A DNA stretch of 6,662 nt from Gammaproteobacteria bacterium. Its GTDB lineage: Bacteria; Pseudomonadota; Gammaproteobacteria; Pseudomonadales; Halomonadaceae. A program made the position numbers and the translations under genes. How positions within the stretch are numbered: the stretch's first letter is position 1; each line of letters begins with the position of its first letter. Shown here one piece after another: positions 1 through 5,556 of this stretch. The notes beneath the pieces were generated by a model. It did no database searches and was not told where the DNA came from. It saw only the letters and a list, made by a program, of their open reading frames with translations. The stretch spans positions 1 through 6,662 of the forward strand of contig JAMCZP010000362.1 of assembly GCA_023485185.1 (NCBI GenBank). Direction: 5' to 3'.

Positions 1-7
1 GCGGGGT

Positions 8-43
8 CATAAAACGCGCACAACGCCACGTGGTTAACTCCAT
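8..43 (-). CDS. Possible start of a third operon gene, truncated by the left edge
   Basis: Tentative call. Just downstream of the permease stop, an ATG at 43-41 opens a minus-strand frame that stays open to the edge (begins M-E-L-T-T-W-R-C-A-R-F-M-T-P). It has an AGGG about 5 nt upstream and lies 24 nt after the permease stop, which is normal operon spacing. A competing start is the GTG at 32-30 in another frame (reads M-A-L-C-A-F-Y-D-P), preceded by GGAG at a near-ideal 8 nt. Only 10-14 codons are visible, so the product cannot be identified and the correct frame cannot be decided. The region could equally be a non-coding trailer. Confidence 0.25.
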
Positions 44-60
44 CGCCACCCTGCGATGGG
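38..60 (-). other. Hairpin just downstream of the permease gene
   Basis: CCATCG (40-45) and CGATGG (54-59) form a perfect 6-bp inverted repeat around an 8-nt loop. On the minus strand the stem can be extended by two pairs across a one-base bulge. It begins about 8 nt after the permease stop codon. No U-run follows the stem, so it is a poor intrinsic terminator. It could be a 3'-end stabiliser, or it could occlude the start region of a downstream gene. Confidence 0.3.
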
Positions 61-67
61 AGCTAAA

Positions 68-1465
68 TCAGGCGATCATGATAGCGTTGGGTAGTCGATC
101 ACGATGTTTATGACACAGTAGTACTAGGGTCCAGAGGCATACCAACGGGAACGCGAAACGCACCCAATTACTCCATGGCACTCCACCCACGGCGAGCACA
201 GACATCAACACCCCCGATGTCGGCGTAATAATATTGGTGATCCCATCACCAAGCTTGAATGCAATCACCGCCGTTTGCCGAGTGATATCAAGCATATCCG
301 CAAGTGGCGTCAAAATCGGCATCACTACAGCTGCTTGGCCGCTACCAGAAGGCACTAGAAAGTTGAAAAACAGGTTGAATACAAATACAGCGAGCGCACC
401 CAACATGGGGGGAAGCGTACTCAAGGGTACAAAAATTGAATTCACTACCGTATCGAGAATCATCCCCTCGGCCATGAGCACCGTAATGCCTTTGGCGATG
501 CCAATAATAAAGGCACCATAAAGCATACCTTTGGCCCCTTTCATGAACATCTGAACAAACTCATTAGGCGAGAAACGAGCGAGTGCAGCGCTTCCTATTC
601 CATTGATCATAAAGATGGCTGAAAGCTCATTAACGCCCCACCCCAACCCTAAAGAGCCATAAATAAACACCGCCAGGCAGGCAACAAAGAAGCTTAAAAT
701 GACCATATGCCGACGCGTAAACGTTAAGTTCTCATCATCTGATCCAATGGCTTCAGTGCTAAAGGGCTGACTCCCCATTAGACTACGGCCGGGATCGTCA
801 CTAATGCGTTTGATATACCGACACACATAAGCAATTGTCACTGCCAGTAGCACGAAAAATAGCGCCACCCTAAGCGGCGCGCCAGAAAATAGTGGCAGCC
901 CTGCTATAGATTGCGCGATACCCAGCGTAATAGGATCGAAAACAGCAGCCGCTGAGCCCGAAAAATAGCCCAGATAGACAATGGCGATCCCCGCGATCGC
1001 ATCTAACTTAAGCGCTCGTGCCAACACGATACCCAGCGGAATAAAGGCAATAACGGCATTCGACCCAACGCCAATGGCAGATACCACGCCAAATACAAAA
1101 GACACCACAATCGCGAGCAGATATTTACGCCCCCGGGCTTTATCAACCAGGCTTTTGATACCCGCATTGATCGCACCGGTAGACTCCACTACAGCAATCG
1201 CACCGCCCATTACCAGAACTAAAGCAATTAGGTTTGCTGAGCTGATAAAACCGCTCTGAATAGAAAGAAAAATATCGAAAAAATTAAGGCCGCTAGATTC
1301 CACCAGATGAAAACTGCCAGGAATAACCGTAGGCCGCCCCTCTGTAGTTCGCTCAAACTGGCCCGAGGGAATAAAGAAACTCAATAGCCACGCCACCAGT
1401 AATAACCCAAACAGAATCACAAAGGCATCGGGCATGGCCATTCGTTGTGTTGATCTAGTTTTCAC
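68..1465 (-). CDS. YfcC-family (IT superfamily) amino acid / carboxylate-type transporter
   Basis: Polytopic inner-membrane carrier of 465 aa from the preferred GTG start. It matches the YfcC family (COG1288, related to DcuC and ArcD-like carriers). The N-terminus has the family pattern of a short basic segment, M-A-M-P-D, then a first TM helix (about 14-33) ending in a P-S-G-Q-F-type loop. Roughly 11-13 TM segments follow. Two conserved re-entrant-like elements are visible: V-P-S-G-S-G-Q-A-A-V-V-M-P at 371-383 and G-D-G-I-T-N-I-I-T-P-T-S-G at 406-418, both diagnostic of the family. A hydrophilic loop lies at about 217-252. The substrate is not known for most members and cannot be read from sequence. 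The gene follows the M20 peptidase on the same strand, 69 nt downstream (21 nt if the ATG at 1513 is used), so co-transcription is likely. I infer that it imports the peptidase substrate. The GTG is preferred because it has AGGAA 8 nt upstream, whereas the ATG at 1513 has no Shine-Dalgarno and would add 16 polar residues. The family call is firm and the substrate is open. Confidence 0.9.
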   Translation of the reverse strand: MKTRSTQRMAMPDAFVILFGLLLVAWLLSFFIPSGQFERTTEGRPTVIPGSFHLVESSGLNFFDIFLSIQSGFISSANLIALVLVMGGAIAVVESTGAINAGIKSLVDKARGRKYLLAIVVSFVFGVVSAIGVGSNAVIAFIPLGIVLARALKLDAIAGIAIVYLGYFSGSAAAVFDPITLGIAQSIAGLPLFSGAPLRVALFFVLLAVTIAYVCRYIKRISDDPGRSLMGSQPFSTEAIGSDDENLTFTRRHMVILSFFVACLAVFIYGSLGLGWGVNELSAIFMINGIGSAALARFSPNEFVQMFMKGAKGMLYGAFIIGIAKGITVLMAEGMILDTVVNSIFVPLSTLPPMLGALAVFVFNLFFNFLVPSGSGQAAVVMPILTPLADMLDITRQTAVIAFKLGDGITNIITPTSGVLMSVLAVGGVPWSNWVRFAFPLVCLWTLVLLCHKHRDRLPNAIMIA

Positions 1466-1473
1466 GTTGAAAT

Positions 1474-1478
1474 TTCCT
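1474..1478 (-). promoter_or_regulatory. Ribosome binding site that decides a GTG start for the permease
   Basis: On the minus strand AGGAA lies 8 nt before the GTG at 1465-1463. The longer in-frame ATG at 1513-1511 is preceded by a sequence with no purine-rich Shine-Dalgarno. The resulting N-terminus (about 10 residues before M-P-D-A-F) also agrees better with E. coli YfcC, as I remember it, than the 26-residue lead given by the ATG. Confidence 0.65.
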
Positions 1479-1534
1479 GAATATTTTTCCGTATAGTTAT
1501 TTATATTTCGCATTGATAAACAGCTGATGGCGTA

Positions 1535-2659
1535 TCAGACCTGCCGTATCAACGCCGCCAGCATCGCCGCACGCGGTACAATTGAGGCTATTTCGATGTG
1601 CTCATACTCCGCATGGGGGGCAGCGCCGGTTGCGCCCAGCCCATCAAGGGTGGGAATACCTTTGGCTGCAGCGAAATTGCCGTCGCTTCCTCCGCCTACC
1701 GAGGCTTCCGTAAGCTCAATGCCGACTGCACGGGCAGCGTGCTGGGCAAGTTCAAATAGACGAGCCGTTGCATGTGTGCGCTCCATCGGCGGACGTGTCA
1801 TGTCACCGCTAACGGTTAGCGTTACACTGGGATGAAATGGGGTACTTTGATAAATGGCATTGTAGAGTCGCTCGGCTTCTTCTAGCGTCGTTACCCGAAC
1901 ATCAATACCTAACTCGGCTTTCTCCGGCACGACATTAAGCGGGCCACCGCCACTTACCATCCCAACATTCACGGTGGTTCCCAGGCTGGGGTCGGCTAGG
2001 CTATGTAAGTACTGAATCTGGTGGGACAGTTCCTCAATCGCACTCACCCCATCTTCAGGGTTATTGCCCGCATGGGCCGCTTTACCCGTTATATGCATAT
2101 AAAAGCGTCCCGAGCCTTTACGTGCCGTTTTCAAAGCGCTGCCATTCGCCGTAGCAGGTTCAACAACCAGCACCACATCGCTAGCCACCGACTCCTCTTC
2201 AATTCGTTGTCGCGAAGAAGGGCTACCTAACTCCTCGTCACTGGTACATAGAAAACGAATGCGGGCATCGGGAAGCGCATCAAATTCAACGAGTGCTTTG
2301 ACGGCCCAAATGGCTTGAACAATACCTGCTTTCATATCCAGAATGCCGGGACCGTAAAACTTGTCCGTCTCACGGCGGATAGCGAGTCGGCCGATATCCC
2401 AAACCGTGTCGAAATGCCCCAAAATAAGAATCTGACGATCCCCCTCACCTAGCGTGAAGCCAAGATGGTCGCCCTTTTCAGTTTGTGGGAACGTTTCCGC
2501 CTGACATTGGAGTCGGTCTTGAAATAACCGACGCAACAATTGACCACAGGCGTCCACTGCGGCTTTATCATTGGATGGCGATTCAGCACGTACTAACGCT
2601 TCAATATCATCGAGAATAAAACGCTGATGCTCTTGCAGATAAGTGTGAAGGGTATTCAT
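1535..2659 (-). CDS. M20 family metallopeptidase, carboxypeptidase G2-like
   Basis: Cytoplasmic zinc-dependent hydrolase of 374 aa with no signal peptide. Family members remove C-terminal residues, often glutamate, from peptides or N-acyl/N-aroyl amino acids; carboxypeptidase G2 (CPG2) does this on folates. The two-metal site is complete by alignment from memory with CPG2: H82 in G-H-F-D-T, supporting D84, bridging D108 in I-L-D-M-K, general base E142 and metal ligand E143 in S-D-E-E-L-G-S, E167 in V-V-E-P-A, and H349 in A-A-P-H-A-E-Y. The lid/dimerisation domain (about 180-290) contains G-K-A-A-H-A-G-N-N-P-E-D-G with H196, matching the CPG2 dimer-interface His. R289 (T-R-P-P) may be the carboxylate-binding Arg. 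The G-G-G-S-D-G block at 322-327 is also typical. The ATG at 2659 is chosen because GAGAGG precedes it by 4 nt; an upstream TTG at 2701 has no ribosome binding site and adds non-homologous residues. It is first in the operon with the YfcC-type permease and divergent from lysR. The exact substrate is unknown. Confidence 0.93.
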   Translation of the reverse strand: MNTLHTYLQEHQRFILDDIEALVRAESPSNDKAAVDACGQLLRRLFQDRLQCQAETFPQTEKGDHLGFTLGEGDRQILILGHFDTVWDIGRLAIRRETDKFYGPGILDMKAGIVQAIWAVKALVEFDALPDARIRFLCTSDEELGSPSSRQRIEEESVASDVVLVVEPATANGSALKTARKGSGRFYMHITGKAAHAGNNPEDGVSAIEELSHQIQYLHSLADPSLGTTVNVGMVSGGGPLNVVPEKAELGIDVRVTTLEEAERLYNAIYQSTPFHPSVTLTVSGDMTRPPMERTHATARLFELAQHAARAVGIELTEASVGGGSDGNFAAAKGIPTLDGLGATGAAPHAEYEHIEIASIVPRAAMLAALIRQV

Positions 2660-2720
2660 ATAGCCTCTCGAATAAGAATGACGGACTCTAAACGGCAGCA
2701 ACCCAAAACAGCGTTGTGCT

Positions 2721-2749
2721 ATTAAATAAGCGCACGGTCAGTATGTGAG
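2721..2749 (-). promoter_or_regulatory. Candidate sigma-70 promoter of the peptidase-permease operon
   Basis: Read on the minus strand, a -35-like CTCACA (2749-2744, 4/6 match to consensus) is separated by exactly 17 nt from TTTAAT (2726-2721, 5/6 match to TATAAT). Transcription would begin near 2713, giving a leader of about 54 nt before the ATG at 2659. The weak -35 fits a promoter that needs an activator, as is usual for LysR targets. This was found by eye only. Confidence 0.4.
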
Positions 2750-2788
2750 TGGCGTAACAAGGAAAGAATAAGAAGTGCGCAGCTGAAT

Positions 2789-2807
2789 CGTTGCGTTCAA
2801 AGCAACG
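2789..2807. promoter_or_regulatory. Probable LysR-type regulator binding site (T-N11-A palindrome)
   Basis: CGTTGC and GCAACG form perfect 6-bp arms around GTTCAAA. With TT/AA inside the spacer, nine of the nine flanking positions but one are self-complementary about C2798. T2792 and A2804 give the T-N11-A spacing typical of LysR-family boxes. The site lies in the divergent intergenic region, 29 nt before the lysR start. That placement fits autorepression plus activation of the minus-strand operon. Its centre is about 85 bp upstream of the candidate operon start site, somewhat farther than the usual near -65 placement. An alternative reading is a hairpin in the lysR leader RNA. Confidence 0.55.
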
Positions 2808-2822
2808 GTTAAGAAGCCGAGG

Positions 2823-2827
2823 AAGGA
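2823..2827 (+). promoter_or_regulatory. Ribosome binding site that decides the lysR start
   Basis: AAGGA, within a longer GAGGAAGGA purine run at 2819-2827, lies 8 nt before the ATG at 2836. The in-frame TTG at 2791 falls inside the palindrome, has no comparable site, and would add 15 mostly basic residues not typical of LysR N-termini. Confidence 0.7.
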
Positions 2828-2835
2828 TAAAGAGA

Positions 2836-3777
2836 ATGGTGCAACAACGCATGGATCAGGGAATTACCGAACATCGGCTGGCTTACCTTTACGAGGTTGC
2901 CCTGCACGGGGGCGTTAGAGCGGCAGCCGAATCGGTCGGCGTCAACCCTTCGGCCATCAGCCGCCAAATAGCACTGCTTGAGCGCCATCTGCAAATCCCC
3001 TTGCTCGAAAAACAGGGAAGAAACGTCACGGTGACCCAGGCAGGGAAGCTACTGATCGAACACCACCGGGAAATGTTATATCGGCGGCGTCAGCTAGCCG
3101 AGACACTGCAGGATATGCGTCACTTACGTCGAGGCAGTGTCAGCCTGCGGGTCGGGCAGGGTATGATCAGTGAGTTTGTGGAAGGACCTCTCCAACAGTT
3201 CAGCGCAGATTACCCTGATGTGTTTGTAGATATTCACTCTGGCAACATGAGTGAAACAATCAACATGATGCTGCGGGGCAAAGTGGACATGGCGATCAGC
3301 TTTGGTCCATTAGGCGACCCTCCTGTGATGGTTCGCAGTTTTAACCGCGGCCCCATCTGTGCCATCGTGCCGCCACACCATGTCCTGGCAGGTCTTGAAG
3401 CCATTACGCTTGAAACCCTGGCTCCCCAGCGATTGATTTTTATGGCAGAACAATTCGGCATTCAACAGTACATCAATGAAATGTTCAGCAGCCAACGCTT
3501 AGCCCCGCTGCCTGCTTACCAGTGCAATCACTTTTCAACAGCTATTGCGCTCGCAATATCAGGACTAGGTATAGCCTTCATGACGCGGCAATCTGCCCGC
3601 CCGCTGGTTGATCGTGGAGATATCGTTGCGATCCCAGTCGAACATCCTTTATCGCATACTGCTACCTGCCACCTCATACGTAGCCAAGGGAGAAGGTTCA
3701 CTCCTGCCGCTGAGCACCTATGGAAAGTGCTCGCGAGCTCAATGCAATCACAGTCTGCCGGAAAGCACAGAGCTTAA
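2836..3777 (+). CDS. LysR-type transcriptional regulator
   Basis: DNA-binding regulator of 313 aa, the usual family length of about 300. The winged helix-turn-helix is at residues 13-72. The pattern V-R-A-A-A-E-S-V-G-V-N-P-S-A-I-S-R-Q-I (27-45) is the recognition segment, followed by the conserved L-L-E-R-H-L-Q-I-P-L-L-E-K and the wing T-V-T-Q-A-G-K. A linker helix (about 73-100) leads to a periplasmic-binding-protein-like effector domain (about 101-300). That domain has recognisable V-D-M-A-I-S-F (150-156) and A-I-S-G-L-G-I-A-F-M (240-249) elements. The gene is divergent from the M20 peptidase-permease operon across 176 bp that contain a T-N11-A palindrome. The natural inference is ligand-dependent control of that operon together with autoregulation. 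The ligand cannot be read from sequence. The ATG at 2836 is selected over a TTG at 2791 on Shine-Dalgarno evidence. The stop is TAA. Confidence 0.93.
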   Translation: MVQQRMDQGITEHRLAYLYEVALHGGVRAAAESVGVNPSAISRQIALLERHLQIPLLEKQGRNVTVTQAGKLLIEHHREMLYRRRQLAETLQDMRHLRRGSVSLRVGQGMISEFVEGPLQQFSADYPDVFVDIHSGNMSETINMMLRGKVDMAISFGPLGDPPVMVRSFNRGPICAIVPPHHVLAGLEAITLETLAPQRLIFMAEQFGIQQYINEMFSSQRLAPLPAYQCNHFSTAIALAISGLGIAFMTRQSARPLVDRGDIVAIPVEHPLSHTATCHLIRSQGRRFTPAAEHLWKVLASSMQSQSAGKHRA

Positions 3778-3809
3778 AACAGGTAACGCTTTTACTTTTT
3801 AAATTTAAG
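3773..3809. repeat. AT-rich inverted repeat around the end of lysR
   Basis: CTTAAA (3773-3778) and TTTAAG (3804-3809) are perfect 6-bp arms around 25 nt that include a T-rich stretch. The arms are AT-only apart from one pair and the loop is long, so this is not a convincing intrinsic terminator. It is the only candidate for ending lysR transcription that I see before the convergent genes. Confidence 0.2.
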
Positions 3810-3821
3810 AGCAATTCGCGT

Positions 3822-3926
3822 TCAGTAATACACGCACATGAGGCTGACTAGGCAACCCGCCATGCTCACTTTGATAGCTAGCACCGTAGCGAGAACCACA
3901 TAGATCTGCCAGAGCCCGACCAACAT
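3822..3926 (-). CDS. Putative 34-aa hydrophobic membrane microprotein coupled to the MFS exporter
   Basis: Short ORF with no family I recognise. Its ATG (3926-3924) overlaps the exporter stop codon as TGATG, a classic translational-coupling arrangement. A GTG directly before it (3929-3927) would give 35 aa. GGGAG at 3941-3937, inside the 3' end of the exporter gene, lies 7 nt before the GTG and 10 nt before the ATG, a good Shine-Dalgarno. The predicted product is almost wholly hydrophobic, with one charged residue (K19), two cysteines (25 and 31), one tryptophan and a Y-Y C-terminus, so one transmembrane helix is expected. It ends with TGA at 3824-3822. By analogy with small pump-associated proteins such as AcrZ it could modulate the exporter, but that is inference. 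A chance ORF of this size is quite possible. Confidence 0.35.
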   Translation of the reverse strand: MLVGLWQIYVVLATVLAIKVSMAGCLVSLMCVYY

Positions 3927-5440
3927 CACTTATGCGCTCCCACTTTGTCTGAGTGGCTCCCCAGCATCAAAAACACTACCACCGACAGTAATGCGATGAG
4001 AATCGCAGCAGCGGTGAGCAGGATTGAGTGCGTGGTGGAGAACGCCGCCTTCGCGGCTATAATCAGGGCATCCGCTTTATCTGCATCGAGCCCTTGTGCC
4101 ACCACAACGCTGTCGCTCATTGAGCGCGCGGCCTGTGCACCGAGGGCTGGCTCCAAGTCTGGCGGCAGTACAATGGTGCTGCTATATATGCTCGCCATGA
4201 AAACCCCAAACAGAGTGATGCCTAGCCCACTGCCCAGCTCGTATCCAGTGGCTTCCAAAGAGCCAGCAGCCCCTCCTTTACTGGCGTCCACGGCCCCCAT
4301 AATGGCAATCGAGGAAGCGGTCAGTCCAATGCTCAGCGTTAGCCCCAGCACGGCCAACGCTGTTGGCACTGTCCAGTCAGGCGCGTGTAAGTCCGCCTGC
4401 GCCAGATAACCCAACGCGGCTGCCGCGAACGCCATCGATAAACTGGCCACCAGTCTTAAGCCAAACCGGTTGGAAAGGTAGCCTGCAATCGGCCCACCGA
4501 CGGCAGCCGCCGCCATGATAGGCACCATGAAAAGACCGGCCTGCAACGGCGTCTTGCCCAGCACATATTGAAGCTCTTGCGCCAGCGTCAGCTCAACACC
4601 GGCCAGGGCACCAGCGGCCACGAGCGCCATTACCATACCGGCGACAATGGTCGGATGGCGAAAGAGTGATAGATCCAGCATCGGCATCACCGAACGCAAC
4701 TGAATACGTGTAAACCACGCTAGCAGGACTACTCCCCCGAAGAGCACCCATCCAGTACGCCATAGTGGCTGCCCTGCTCCCATCCCGGACTTGATGCAGA
4801 AGACCACCGACATGATACCGACCAGCAAAATCAACGCCTGACCAAAAGACCACTTGCCTGGTGTCGTCGCCTCGCGGCGCGGCAGCAGGCCATAAACGAC
4901 CGGCGCCACCACCAGCATGATGGGCACATTAATGAGGAACACCGAGCCCCACCAGTAATGCTCCAGCAAGGCACCACCAATCAAGGGGCCCACTGCGGCA
5001 CCGGCGGCCCCCACCGTTCCCCACAGGCCAAGCACCATCGCACGCTCGCGCTCGTCCTCGAAGGTTTTGCGGATGACACCCAACACACAGGGCATGATCA
5101 TCGATCCACCCATGGCGAGCAGCACTCGGGCACCGATCAACATGGCAGGTGTCGTCGAGAACGCGGCCAGAAGTGACGCCACCCCGAATACCAAGAGGCC
5201 GGTCAGCAGCACACGGCGCGTGCCGATTCGATCAGCCAGCGTGCCCATCGGCACTAGCAGGCCCGCCATCAGCAACGGGTAGACATCGATGATCCACAGC
5301 ACCTCAGTACCCGTGGCACCCAGCGCTGGCGTCAGCACTGGCACCGCAACGTGCAGAATCGTCATATCGATGACAACAGGCAGAAACGCCAGCATGACGG
5401 CAAACAGCACTAGCCAACGTTGTGGGATAGCAGAAAACAT
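3926..5440 (-). CDS. smvA: SmvA-like DHA2 family MFS multidrug exporter (14 TM)
   Basis: Inner-membrane proton-driven drug exporter of 504 aa, the usual DHA2 (EmrB/QacA) length. It resembles enterobacterial SmvA, which exports methyl viologen and cationic biocides. Shared features are D25 in TM1 with the L-H-V-A-V-P stretch, L-W-I-I-D-V-Y in TM2, motif A G-T-L-A-D-R-I-G-T-R-R (66-76), motif B around R105 (G-A-R-V-L-L-A-M-G-G), and motif C ending G-P-L-I-G-G (151-156) before L-E-H-Y-W-W-G-S-V-F-L-I-N-V-P. Further shared elements are A-Q-E-L-Q-Y-V-L-G (287-295) and G-Y-E-L-G-S-G-L-G-I (399-408). About fourteen hydrophobic segments are visible, with a non-membrane loop near 420-465 before the last helix. 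The start ATG has AGGAG 11 nt upstream. It lies downstream of the RND pump gene on the same strand with a 116-nt gap and is followed by a possible coupled microprotein. The SmvA-like family call is strong. True orthology and substrate range are inferred. Confidence 0.92.
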   Translation of the reverse strand: MFSAIPQRWLVLFAVMLAFLPVVIDMTILHVAVPVLTPALGATGTEVLWIIDVYPLLMAGLLVPMGTLADRIGTRRVLLTGLLVFGVASLLAAFSTTPAMLIGARVLLAMGGSMIMPCVLGVIRKTFEDERERAMVLGLWGTVGAAGAAVGPLIGGALLEHYWWGSVFLINVPIMLVVAPVVYGLLPRREATTPGKWSFGQALILLVGIMSVVFCIKSGMGAGQPLWRTGWVLFGGVVLLAWFTRIQLRSVMPMLDLSLFRHPTIVAGMVMALVAAGALAGVELTLAQELQYVLGKTPLQAGLFMVPIMAAAAVGGPIAGYLSNRFGLRLVASLSMAFAAAALGYLAQADLHAPDWTVPTALAVLGLTLSIGLTASSIAIMGAVDASKGGAAGSLEATGYELGSGLGITLFGVFMASIYSSTIVLPPDLEPALGAQAARSMSDSVVVAQGLDADKADALIIAAKAAFSTTHSILLTAAAILIALLSVVVFLMLGSHSDKVGAHK

Positions 5441-5451
5441 TAAACACTTAA

Positions 5452-5456
5452 CTCCT
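5452..5456 (-). promoter_or_regulatory. Ribosome binding site of the SmvA-like exporter
   Basis: AGGAG lies 11 nt before the ATG at 5440, slightly long spacing. Its first two bases are the last two of an in-frame TAG (5457-5455) that would close the reading frame of the upstream RND gene if its TAA at 5559-5557 were absent. Confidence 0.6.
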
Positions 5457-5556
5457 AAACAGTGGATGTCACTTCCGACGCTGCTACTGGCGTAGCATCT
5501 GGCACAGTGAGCGCCGACAGCGTTAGCGCGTGGGTAGCATCAGTCGTCGCATGGCA
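5455..5556 (-). other. In-frame open extension after the RND stop codon (possible decayed C-terminal tail)
   Basis: Directly after the TAA at 5559-5557 the same frame runs 33 sense codons to a TAG at 5457-5455. The translated segment is rich in A, T, V, S, P and D, with frequent G-starting codons, which looks coding-like. It ends on the smvA Shine-Dalgarno, 14 nt before the smvA ATG. That would be a normal operon junction if the TAA were a recent nonsense change. Otherwise this is simply the RND-smvA intergenic spacer. I see no U-tailed terminator hairpin in it. Confidence 0.3.

Noticed and set aside
3..113. Plus-strand frame ending at 113 as the tail of a convergent gene
   Set aside because: It overlaps the permease 3' end by about 46 nt, shows no recognisable motif, and only about 36 codons are visible, so there is no positive support.
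2660..2701. N-terminal extension of the M20 peptidase from a TTG at 2701
   Set aside because: No Shine-Dalgarno precedes the TTG, the 14 added residues look non-homologous, and the ATG at 2659 has GAGAGG just upstream.
3804..3959. Alternative open frame on the minus strand running out of the smvA end to a TAA near 3805, about 52 codons
   Set aside because: It has no start codon with a ribosome binding site, overlaps smvA, and is of a length expected by chance. The overlapping TGATG ORF has better initiation signals.
3945..4409. 154-codon plus-strand ORF inside the exporter gene
   Set aside because: It is antisense to a clearly conserved MFS protein and its translation looks like a shadow frame with no domain. 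The same applies to the other long opposite-strand frames over the permease, peptidase and RND genes.
5482..5497. Hairpin TGCTAC-tggc-GTAGCA as a terminator between the RND and smvA genes
   Set aside because: The stem is only 6 bp and no U-run follows it on the minus strand. It more likely lies in former coding sequence or is chance.
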